DNA from: Candidatus Bipolaricaulota bacterium
Lineage (GTDB): Bacteria > Bipolaricaulota > Bipolaricaulia > UBA7950 > UBA9294
Assembly (NCBI GenBank): GCA_027007005.1
Contig: JALTFO010000306.1
Coordinates: 1 to 37,943, forward strand
Direction: 5' to 3'
DNA length: 37,943 nucleotides
Shown here: piece by piece, positions 18,280 to 24,803 of the stretch
Layout of the letters: every line of letters starts with the position of its first letter
Position numbering within the stretch: the first letter of the stretch is position 1
Position numbers and translations under genes: made by a program
The notes under the pieces: model-generated
The model's input: the letters and a program-made list of their open reading frames with translations, nothing else
The model's database searches: none
What the model was told of the DNA's origin: nothing

Positions 18280-19199
18280 CAGTGTTGCTTAGCCTTAGCA
18301 GTCTTGAGAGGTGTTTTCTTAGCAGTTTTGAGCGTCCACGCATAGAGGATTGGATTGGCGATGTACATCGATGAGTAGGTACCGACAATAACGCCAATTA
18401 GCAGTGCCAGTGAAAAACCTCGCAGTACCGTCCCGCCAAACAGGAACAGGATGACTACTGGAATGAACGTGGTGAATGACGTATTCATTGTTCGTGAGAG
18501 AGATTGGTTGACACTTTTGTTGATGATATCGAAGATACGCATCTTCCTCTCAATCTTTACATTCTCGCGGATGCGGTCGAAGATGACAATTGTGTCGTTC
18601 AAAGAATATCCGATAATCGTCAGGAAGGCAGCGATTGTTGGGAGGTTGATCTCTATGTGGAAAAGCGCGAAGACTCCAAGCGCAATCGACACATCGTGGA
18701 TCAGAGCGACGACAGCGCCGACAGCGTAGCGCAGGCGGAATCGCCACGAGACGTAGATCATGATGACGACAAAAGCAAGCAAGATCGCCTGCCAACCCTT
18801 CTGGGTGAGCTCCTTGCTCACCTGCTGTCCGATCGAGCGGCGACTGATCTCATCGACCTTAAACTTGTCTTTCAGGGTGCTTTCGATGCGATTAATCGTA
18901 TCATGGTTCGCTTCCACATCGAGCTGGGTGGTGATAACCTTGCGATTCTTCCCCGATACATCCTGAATCACACTCTTGGAAAGGTCAACCGAACTGGGAA
19001 TCGCGGCAAGAACACTTCGCACATCTGACGTGCTCACAGGGTTCTTGAAGTCCACTGTAAACTCTGTCCCACCGGTGAAGTCAATTCCTGGGTTCAGTCC
19101 ACGTACCGCAGGGATAAGTAATATCCAACTAATCAATACTAGCGATATGGAGATAGGAACAAAGAACTTCGCTTTCCCGAGGATATCGAAATGGTGCAT
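18279..19199 (-). CDS. secF: protein translocase subunit SecF
   Basis: This 306-residue SecF has six transmembrane segments, the signature GIDFTGGTEFTVDF after the first helix, an extracytoplasmic loop, and IIGYSLNDTIVIFDRIREN in the second half, followed by SLSRTMNTSFTTF. SecDF uses the proton-motive force to assist export. SecF is normally encoded next to, or fused with, SecD; here the upstream neighbour is rpsT (11-bp gap) and no secD is in the window. The lysine-rich C-terminus (KTAKKTPLKTAKAKQ) is unusual but short. Confidence 0.95.
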   Translation of the reverse strand: MHHFDILGKAKFFVPISISLVLISWILLIPAVRGLNPGIDFTGGTEFTVDFKNPVSTSDVRSVLAAIPSSVDLSKSVIQDVSGKNRKVITTQLDVEANHDTINRIESTLKDKFKVDEISRRSIGQQVSKELTQKGWQAILLAFVVIMIYVSWRFRLRYAVGAVVALIHDVSIALGVFALFHIEINLPTIAAFLTIIGYSLNDTIVIFDRIRENVKIERKMRIFDIINKSVNQSLSRTMNTSFTTFIPVVILFLFGGTVLRGFSLALLIGVIVGTYSSMYIANPILYAWTLKTAKKTPLKTAKAKQH

Positions 19200-19210
19200 A
19201 CTCTAGCCTC

Positions 19211-19471
19211 CTACAGCGACTCAACCTTCCTTGTCCACCGGGACTTAATACGACTCGCCTTGTTCTTATGGATTGTGTGATGACGGGCCGCTTTGTCTGC
19301 CGCTTGCGCGAGTTCCGGGAGCAATGAACGAGCCGATTCTTTGTCTTGGGAGGCCAAATGCAGCCGAATCTGTCTGACAACGCTCTTGAGCGCTACCTTT
19401 CGCGTGTGGTTAAGCCTCCACCGCTTGTCATTCTGTCGCATACGTTTTTCAGCCGAACGAATATTAGGAAT
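19211..19471 (-). CDS. rpsT: ribosomal protein S20, apparently started at ATT
   Basis: This is small-subunit protein S20, about 86 residues, basic throughout (SAEKRMRQNDKRWRLNHTRK, HKNKASRIKSRWTRKV). The track begins at a GTG three codons upstream, but that GTG lies inside the SD AGAGGTGA. The family N-terminus M-A/P-N-I-K/R-S-A aligns with ATT CCT AAT ATT CGT, giving (M)PNIRSAEKR, and the ATT sits five bases after AGAGGTGA. I therefore call the rare start codon ATT. Escherichia coli rpsT also uses a non-AUG start (UUG) and is autoregulated. A hairpin lies directly upstream. secF and recJ follow in the same operon. Confidence 0.85.
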   Translation of the reverse strand: MPNIRSAEKRMRQNDKRWRLNHTRKVALKSVVRQIRLHLASQDKESARSLLPELAQAADKAARHHTIHKNKASRIKSRWTRKVESL

Positions 19472-19476
19472 TTCTA

Positions 19477-19520
19477 TCACCTCTGAAACTTAAGTCGTTG
19501 CTATATCTAATCAAGCAACG
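19477..19520 (-). promoter_or_regulatory. rpsT leader: hairpin plus SD
   Basis: In the minus-strand leader a perfect 6-bp stem CGTTGC/GCAACG encloses a 13-nt loop (19496-19520) and lies 10 bases before the SD AGAGGTGA. The predicted transcript begins about at the hairpin. By analogy with S20 autoregulation in Escherichia coli, it may be where S20 binds its own message. Confidence 0.35.
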
Positions 19521-19524
19521 CAGA

Positions 19525-19553
19525 ATTCTAGCGGATGGGCGTCGCGGATGCAA
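19525..19553 (-). promoter_or_regulatory. candidate promoter of rpsT-secF-recJ
   Basis: On the minus strand TTGCAT and TAGAAT (five of six to the -10 consensus) are 17 bp apart. The start site would fall at the foot of the leader hairpin, giving a leader of about 48 nt. Confidence 0.4.
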
Positions 19554-19640
19554 GCCAATCGGTCCTCTGAGCTATGTTGAGAGGGATCTCGTATGTAGTT
19601 GTTACCTATGAGCACAAGTGTCCCTTCGGTGAGTGGCTCA

Positions 19641-19660
19641 AAGGTGATGTTTATCACCTT
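19641..19660. repeat. 20-bp perfect inverted repeat in the rpsT-nrdD gap
   Basis: The dyad AAGGTGAT-GTTT-ATCACCTT lies between the divergent rpsT and nrdD promoters. There is no T-run after it on either strand, so an operator is more likely than a terminator. The rest of the gap of about 310 bp holds the two promoters and the rpsT leader; I see no ORF or RNA gene. Confidence 0.4.
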
Positions 19661-19715
19661 AGTTAGGCGGAAGAAACGCTAGTGATGAATGATAGGCGAG
19701 TATAGATCCGCCCTC

Positions 19716-19744
19716 TTGTAAACGCTGCAAGATATATCTAGGAT
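19716..19744 (+). promoter_or_regulatory. candidate nrdD promoter with palindrome in the spacer
   Basis: TTGTAA and TAGGAT are spaced 17 bp apart. The spacer holds the perfect palindrome AGATATATCT (19730-19739), a plausible repressor site. Its ATATAT centre recalls NrdR boxes, but the flanks do not fit the NrdR consensus and no second box was found at helical spacing. The leader would be about 33 nt. Confidence 0.35.
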
Positions 19745-19783
19745 AGGAGTTGGAGTTTTTGTAGTTTTATATGAGGGGGACTC

Positions 19784-21841
19784 ATGAAATCAATCGTAAA
19801 ACGCGATGGTCGCGTCGTTTCGTTTGATGAAGCGAAGATAACAACAGCAATCTGGAAGGCAATGCGCGAGGTTGGCGACGGAGACGAGATCGAAGCCAAG
19901 CGCCTCTGCGAGCTTGTCACTGCCATACTGGATGAGCGCTTTCCAGTGGACTACCCAACGGTGGAGGAGATCCAGGACGTCGTCGAAGAGGCCCTGATCG
20001 AGGCGGGGTACGTCCGCACAGCCAAGGCGTACATTCTGTACCGAAAGCAGCATACTGACCTTCGTCAGTTGGACGGCCTGATGGCCGAAATACCGCTTGT
20101 AGATGATTATTTAAACGATCGCGATTGGCGGGTGCGCGAGAATAGCAACATGAGCTTCTCTCTTCAGGGGCTCAACACACACATCACTGAGCACGTGATC
20201 AGCCGCTACTGGCTTAGCAAGATCTATCCACAGCAGGTGCAGGAGACACACGATCGCGGCGACTTCCATATTCACGACCTGGGGACGTTGGGCGCGTACT
20301 GCGTTGGCTGGGACCTCCAGGATCTTCTCATGCGTGGCTTCCGCGGTGTGCGCGGGAAGGTAGAGTCTCGTCCGGCAAAGCACTTCCGGGTCGCACTATT
20401 GCAGGTAGTGAACTTCATGTACACTCTGCAGGGTGAGTCGGCGGGAGCACAGGCCTTTTCCAACCTGGATACGTACCTTGCTCCGTTCATCCGCTACGAC
20501 AACCTGAACTACGATGAAGTGAAGCAAAACCTGCAGGAATTCGTGTACAACATGAACGTGCCGACGCGCGTCGGTTTTCAGACTCCCTTTACCAACGTGA
20601 CGATCGATCTCGAAGTCCCTAAGTACATGAAGGACGATCATGTCATAATTGGCGGCGTGCTGCAGAAGTCTGTCTACGGTGATCATCAGCATGAAATGGA
20701 CATGTTCAACCGTGCCTTCGCCGAGGTGATGACCGAAGGTGACATGCACGGGCGGCCCTTCACCTTTCCCATTCCCACGTACAACATCACCGAAGAATTC
20801 AACTGGGATAACGAGAACCTTGCTCCTGTGTGGGAGATGACGGCAAAGTATGGCATCCCGTACTTCTCCAACTTCATCAACTCGGACATGAGCCCAGAGG
20901 ATGCGCGCTCGATGTGCTGTCGGCTGCGAATCGACAACCGTGAGTTGAAAAAGCGCGGCGGAGGCCTGTTTGGGGCCAATCCACTGACCGGTTCCATCGG
21001 AGTGGTCACCATCAACCTGCCACGCCTCGGCTACCTGGCTGAGAATGAAGCCGACTTCTTCTCTCGTTTGGAAGAGCTGATGGAGCTTGCAAAGAAGTCG
21101 CTCATCGTAAAGAGGAAAACCCTGGAAAACCTGACCGATCGCGGGCTGTACCCCTACTCGCGCTTCTATTTGCAATCGATCAAGGACCTTGAAGGCGGGT
21201 ACTGGAAGAACCACTTCTCGACGATCGGAATCATCGGGATGAACGAGGCGATCCTCAATCTGTATGGACTATCGATTGCCGATCCTGAGGGGCGCGAGTT
21301 CGCCGCGCGCGTCCTCGACTTCATGCGCGATCGTCTGGCTGACTTTCAGGAAGAGACCGGCGAGATCTTCAACCTGGAGGCAACACCGGCTGAGGGTGCA
21401 AGCTATCGTCTGGCCAAGCGCGACCTGGAGCGCTATCCCGATATCCGCATCTACAACTTAGAGCGCTATGGTGGAAACACTCCGTATTACACCAACTCCA
21501 CTCATCTGCCGGTCGGTCTCACAGAAGATCTGTTCGAGGCGCTCACGATGCAAGACCCGCTGCAGACACGCTACACGGGGGGCACCGTCTTCCACGGATT
21601 CCTCGGGGAGAGCAGTCCGACACCGGAGGCAGCAAAGCGCCTGGTGAGGAAAATCGCGGAGAACTTCCACCTCCCCTACTACACCCTCACCCCGACCTTC
21701 TCCATCTGTCCCAAGCACGGGTACATCCCAGGGGAACACAAGTATTGTCCCAAGTGTGACGAAGAACTAATAGAAAGCCTAAAAGAAAACAAATCTCAAG
21801 GAGGCGTGAAAGTTGAACTACAAAGAAGACCAAGATGGTAA
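19784..21841 (+). CDS. nrdD: anaerobic ribonucleoside-triphosphate reductase, catalytic part without glycyl-radical tail
   Basis: This 685-residue class III ribonucleotide reductase reduces NTPs to dNTPs without oxygen. Residues 1-95 are an ATP-cone allosteric domain (VKRDGRVVSFDEAKITTAI). The core carries MCCRLRID, with the thiyl-radical cysteine, followed by GGLFGANPLTGSIGVVTINL. Near the C-terminus is the zinc-binding segment CPKHGYIPGEHKYCPKC. The frame then ends in an unrelated tail (KVELQRRPRW) before the glycyl-radical loop, which lies in the next ORF in the +1 frame with a 29-bp overlap. The start has GAGGGGG four bases before the ATG. See the finding on the split gene. Confidence 0.95.
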   Translation: MKSIVKRDGRVVSFDEAKITTAIWKAMREVGDGDEIEAKRLCELVTAILDERFPVDYPTVEEIQDVVEEALIEAGYVRTAKAYILYRKQHTDLRQLDGLMAEIPLVDDYLNDRDWRVRENSNMSFSLQGLNTHITEHVISRYWLSKIYPQQVQETHDRGDFHIHDLGTLGAYCVGWDLQDLLMRGFRGVRGKVESRPAKHFRVALLQVVNFMYTLQGESAGAQAFSNLDTYLAPFIRYDNLNYDEVKQNLQEFVYNMNVPTRVGFQTPFTNVTIDLEVPKYMKDDHVIIGGVLQKSVYGDHQHEMDMFNRAFAEVMTEGDMHGRPFTFPIPTYNITEEFNWDNENLAPVWEMTAKYGIPYFSNFINSDMSPEDARSMCCRLRIDNRELKKRGGGLFGANPLTGSIGVVTINLPRLGYLAENEADFFSRLEELMELAKKSLIVKRKTLENLTDRGLYPYSRFYLQSIKDLEGGYWKNHFSTIGIIGMNEAILNLYGLSIADPEGREFAARVLDFMRDRLADFQEETGEIFNLEATPAEGASYRLAKRDLERYPDIRIYNLERYGGNTPYYTNSTHLPVGLTEDLFEALTMQDPLQTRYTGGTVFHGFLGESSPTPEAAKRLVRKIAENFHLPYYTLTPTFSICPKHGYIPGEHKYCPKCDEELIESLKENKSQGGVKVELQRRPRW

Positions 21842-22010
21842 CCTCATCCTCGAAGACGGCAGGGTAATTCCAGCAGAGCAGAGGCAGAAGGCTGAAGTCT
21901 ACTCACGAATTGTTGGCTATTTGAGACCGGTAGAGCAGTGGAACGATGGAAAGCAAGCAGAGTTCGCCGACCGCAAGACCTATTCCACCAAACCGGTGGT
22001 GCACGCATAA
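21813..22010 (+). CDS. separate glycyl-radical domain/subunit of NrdD
   Basis: This 65-residue ORF encodes the missing C-terminus of class III ribonucleotide reductase: EVYSRIVGYLRPVEQWNDGK, with the radical glycine at G35, then QAEFADRKTY. It begins at TTG with a strong SD, AAGGAGG, eight bases upstream inside nrdD. An in-frame TGA two codons before the TTG rules out a longer ORF. The first 26 residues (DGNLILEDGRVIPAEQ) resemble a linker and are not part of the radical loop. It could be a true separate subunit acting in trans, as YfiD does for pyruvate formate-lyase, or the result of a +1 frameshift or sequencing indel. Confidence 0.8.
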   Translation: MNYKEDQDGNLILEDGRVIPAEQRQKAEVYSRIVGYLRPVEQWNDGKQAEFADRKTYSTKPVVHA

Positions 22011-22165
22011 GAGAGTTTGCGACCGGCATAGGGTTGCGCCTCAACTTTATTGCTCAGCAGTGAGCATGGCGGATCTTGTGCCGGTCCATCCATGATGTGC
22101 TGGCACGATTGAGCTTCTTTAGAGTGTTGTGCGGGTCGGTATGGACAGCGTTGGACATCTACAGA

Positions 22166-22194
22166 TTGACCCTCGTGAGCCAACGTGATAGCAT
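22166..22194 (+). promoter_or_regulatory. candidate promoter of the decayed toxin-antitoxin pair
   Basis: TTGACC (five of six to consensus) and TAGCAT are 17 bp apart, with the -10 ending six bases before the ATG at 22201. The mRNA would be leaderless. The stretch 22011-22165 between the glycyl-radical ORF and this promoter shows no recognisable gene. Confidence 0.35.
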
Positions 22195-22200
22195 GTTTGC

Positions 22201-22278
22201 ATGGCATTGTTGGATAGTATTCGAGACAAGATCGCGCGATGGCAGTATGAATTCTCAAAGCACGCCGGGGTGACATGA
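22201..22278 (+). pseudogene. N-terminal remnant of a DUF4258-type toxin
   Basis: The 25-codon ORF (LLDSIRDKIARWQYEFSKHA) matches the first helix and FSxHA motif of small DUF4258 toxins, usually about 90 residues long. It stops just after the HA motif. Its stop overlaps the start of the YgiT-like remnant (ATGA), the normal order of this toxin-antitoxin type. It is too short for the ORF track. Confidence 0.55.
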
Positions 22279-22460
22279 TGAAAGAAACAATGATGCAAAC
22301 CAAAGCAACCTACACGTTGGAGTATAAAGGGAAGTTCTTCCTCATTGAGCACGTGCCGGCACGGGTGTGCCGGAAGACCCTGGAGCATATTCAGGCAGTG
22401 ATCAAAGGCGGGAAGAAGCCTGCGAAGACCATTGAAACGCCTGTGTACAAGTACGCATGA
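22275..22460 (+). pseudogene. YgiT-type antitoxin remnant with zinc motifs deleted
   Basis: The 61-codon ORF matches the beta-hairpin and C-terminus of YgiT-type zinc-finger antitoxins (TYTLEYKGKFFLIEHVPARV; ending TIETPVYKYA). The family has a CxxC before the hairpin and a CxxCGE after VPARV. Here the first CxxC is absent and VPARVC runs directly into RKTLEHIQ, so only one cysteine remains and zinc binding is not expected. It overlaps the truncated toxin. Confidence 0.55.
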
Positions 22461-22478
22461 AGAATACCCAACCATTCT

Positions 22479-22550
22479 GTCGAGCAGTGTAACGATAGCA
22501 AACAGGCAGAGTTTGCTGATCGGAAGATGTATTCTACGAGAATCACGAAG
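22479..22550 (+). pseudogene. decayed second copy of the NrdD glycyl-radical C-terminus
   Basis: In one frame this reads VEQCNDSKQAEFADRKMYST, against VEQWNDGKQAEFADRKTYST in the intact ORF about 550 bp upstream. The copies differ at 11 of 19 codons compared, and eight of those changes are synonymous. The radical-glycine segment (VGYLRP) is not recognisable upstream of VEQ, the conserved Trp is Cys, and the frame runs on into unrelated sequence. It is a remnant of a homologous tail, not a recent duplicate. Confidence 0.6.
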
Positions 22551-22645
22551 AGTACCGCGCCCTGTAAGTGTGAGTTTCATTGCTCATGGAGCCACGGGAT
22601 ATTGCCCAGCAGTGAAGAGCATATGACCGGCAGTGAAGAAGACGC

Positions 22646-23145
22646 ATGATGTTTCGATCTGTAAGACTACCACAGGGCATCTCCGGACGGCTTTTCTTGC
22701 ACAGGATGCCCGGGAGAGGCAAGAGCTGGGACGATTTTGTCAGTGAAGCAAAGCGACAAGGTATCGATGTAATTGTCTGCCTTCCCTCAGACGATGAAAT
22801 CCAGGAGAAGTCCCCCATGTACGCCAGTGCTGTCTCGAACAACCTCCTTGACAGCAGGAGAGAAGTCTATCCAATTCCAGACTACGACGTCCCTCAGGAT
22901 AGAGGTGCCTTTGCATCATTCACCATGAACATTACTGGATAATCGTGTTCGGGGAGTGCGGTTCTAGAGCATTGCGGCGTAGGGATCGGGCGTACAGGCA
23001 CCTTTGCCATCTGTCTCCTGATGCCCTGGGTATGGACCGCAAACTGGCGAAGAGAGCAATCCGTGATGCAGGGGCATATCCTGAAACACCTGTACAATGT
23101 AGTCTAGTAGATTGGTGCGAAGCGGAGTTCCCGGTGAGGCAGTAG
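22646..23145 (+). pseudogene. dual-specificity protein phosphatase pseudogene
   Basis: Codons 1-98 resemble the N-terminal half of a small dual-specificity phosphatase (SVRLPQGISGRLFLHRMPGR, IDVIVCLPSDDEI, PIPDYDVPQDRGAF). A TAA at 22940 interrupts the frame. The same frame resumes with the phosphatase P-loop EHCGVGIGRTGTFAICLLM. A frameshift follows, and the expected C-terminal helix (LGMDRKLAKRAIRDAGAYPE, then TPVQCSLVDWCEAEF) continues in the frame of the 22945-23145 ORF. One nonsense and one frameshift mutation therefore break an otherwise recognisable gene. The catalytic Cys and Arg codons survive. Confidence 0.65.
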
Positions 23146-23277
23146 ATCTCATTAGCGCTAATGGTTGATGGAGAAATCCAAAAGGCGATGTATCATAGTG
23201 GTCCGTCTGAGATGCTGCTGGGAAATCACGCCGCTACGGTCAGGTATCGTGCAAGGTTGAATGGAGGCTATACAGTT

Positions 23278-23979
23278 ATGAAGATTGCTCAACTGCTCCC
23301 GACAACGCTGATCGACTATCCGAACAAGGTCGCGGCGCTCATATACACTTCCGGCTGCAACTTCCGCTGCCCATTCTGCCACAACTCCGAGCTGGTGTTG
23401 CCCGAGAAGATGGAAACGATGCAGCTTATCCCGGAGAACGACGTCCTCTACTTCTTGCGCGAGCGGGGGAATTTCCTCGATGCTCTGTCGATCACCGGTG
23501 GCGAACCGACACTGCATGACGATCTTCCGCGTTTCATCAAGCGGGTGAAGCAAACTGGCCTCCTCGTCAAACTAGACACCAACGGCTCGCGCCCTGAGGT
23601 TCTTGAGGAGCTATTCGATAACCACCTGGTTGATTACGTGGCGATGGACGTCAAGGGGCCGGCAGCAAGGTACTCGGAGCTCGCTGGCGTGCGCGTCGAT
23701 CTCGATGCCATCCGCCGTTCCATTGAGCTGATCATGAAGAATGCTCCGGACTACGAGTTTCGCACCACTGTCGCCCCGACGATCACACCTGAGGATATCG
23801 AGGACACAGTCGAACTAGTGAACGGGGCGAAGCGCTACTTCTTGCAGGCGTTCGTCGTTCCGGTGGGGAAGGATCTAGTCGATCCGACCTGGAACAAAAA
23901 GACCGCCCTATCCAAGACTGAACTTGAGAGCGTGTGGGAGAAGATTAAAGGTAGTTTTCCCGACGGCGGGGTGAGATGA
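23278..23979 (+). CDS. nrdG: anaerobic ribonucleotide reductase-activating protein (radical SAM)
   Basis: This 233-residue radical-SAM activase generates the glycyl radical on NrdD. The 4Fe-4S motif CxxxCxxC is in SGCNFRCPFCHNSE, followed by SITGGEPTLHDDLPRF, LDTNGSRPEVL and a DYVAMDVKGP segment. The layout is that of the longer NrdG2/PflA-like type with start MKIAQLLPTTLIDYPNKVA. I use ATG 23278 (GGAGG ten bases upstream) because the track's 39 extra codons lie in the decayed region and are not family-like. It is 1.27 kb after the glycyl-radical ORF and overlaps xth by four bases (ATGA). Confidence 0.9.
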   Translation: MKIAQLLPTTLIDYPNKVAALIYTSGCNFRCPFCHNSELVLPEKMETMQLIPENDVLYFLRERGNFLDALSITGGEPTLHDDLPRFIKRVKQTGLLVKLDTNGSRPEVLEELFDNHLVDYVAMDVKGPAARYSELAGVRVDLDAIRRSIELIMKNAPDYEFRTTVAPTITPEDIEDTVELVNGAKRYFLQAFVVPVGKDLVDPTWNKKTALSKTELESVWEKIKGSFPDGGVR

Positions 23980-24755
23980 ACTTCAAGATAGCAACATACA
24001 ACGCAAACTCGATTAGAAGCAGGATCACGCTTGTTCAGAATTGGCTCTCTCGTGAGCATCCAGATGTGCTGTGCATCCAAGAGACGAAGGTGCAGGATCA
24101 GGACTTCCCGCAGGAAGCATTCACCGAGGTTGGCTACCACATCGTCTTCCGCGGGCAGAAGGCGTACTCTGGAGTAGCGATCGCATCATTGGAAGAACCA
24201 CAGACGGTGTCATTCGGACTTGACAGCGAACCAAAGGATGAGCCTAGGTTGATCACCGCGAAGATCGACAGGGTCAGGATCGTCAACACCTATGTGCCGC
24301 AGGGAAGATCTGTCGATTCCGAGATGTTTGCCTATAAGCTGCAATGGCTCGCGCGTCTGCGGGATTACTTCCAGCATGAGTTCTCCCCCGATGAACCGCT
24401 CATCTGGTGTGGTGACCTAAACGTCGCCCCGCTCGAGATCGACGTACACGATCCAAAGCGCCTGGCAAAGCACGTCGACTTCCATCCGCAGGTGCGGGAA
24501 GCATTGGAACGAGTTACCCAATGGGGACTGATTGACGTCTTCCGACGCCATCATCCGGATGAACCAGGCCAATACACGTTTTGGGACTACCGGGTAAAGG
24601 GAGCGCTCGATCGTAACCTCGGCTGGCGCGTAGACCACATCTTCGCTACACCACCGTTAGCCAAAAAGTCTACAAATGCTTGGATCGATCGCGAGGCACG
24701 CGCAGCGGAGAAGCCCTCTGATCACACGTTTCTTGTTGCGGAATTCTCCCTCTGA
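23976..24755 (+). CDS. xth: exodeoxyribonuclease III
   Basis: This 259-residue AP endonuclease/3'-5' exonuclease of base-excision repair shows the metallo-endonuclease motifs IATYNANSIRSR, LCIQETKVQD, NTYVPQGRSVDSE, WCGDLNVAPLEIDVHDPKR, WRVDHIFATPPL and the C-terminal KPSDHTFLVAEF with the catalytic Asp-His pair. Length is normal for the XthA type. It overlaps nrdG (ATGA) and is convergent with trpS across a 48-bp gap that holds only a 4-bp stem. Confidence 0.95.
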   Translation: MNFKIATYNANSIRSRITLVQNWLSREHPDVLCIQETKVQDQDFPQEAFTEVGYHIVFRGQKAYSGVAIASLEEPQTVSFGLDSEPKDEPRLITAKIDRVRIVNTYVPQGRSVDSEMFAYKLQWLARLRDYFQHEFSPDEPLIWCGDLNVAPLEIDVHDPKRLAKHVDFHPQVREALERVTQWGLIDVFRRHHPDEPGQYTFWDYRVKGALDRNLGWRVDHIFATPPLAKKSTNAWIDREARAAEKPSDHTFLVAEFSL

Positions 24756-24803
24756 CGTGTACCGCAGTAACGCGGGGCGGAACATCTTTGACCGGCCGTG
24801 ATC

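Noticed and set aside
19730-19739. NrdR box upstream of nrdD
   Set aside because: Only the ATATAT core fits; the flanking bases differ and no second box is present.
23161-23277. Track's longer N-terminus for nrdG
   Set aside because: The extra 39 residues lie in the decayed region and do not resemble the family, whose start matches MKIAQLLPTT.
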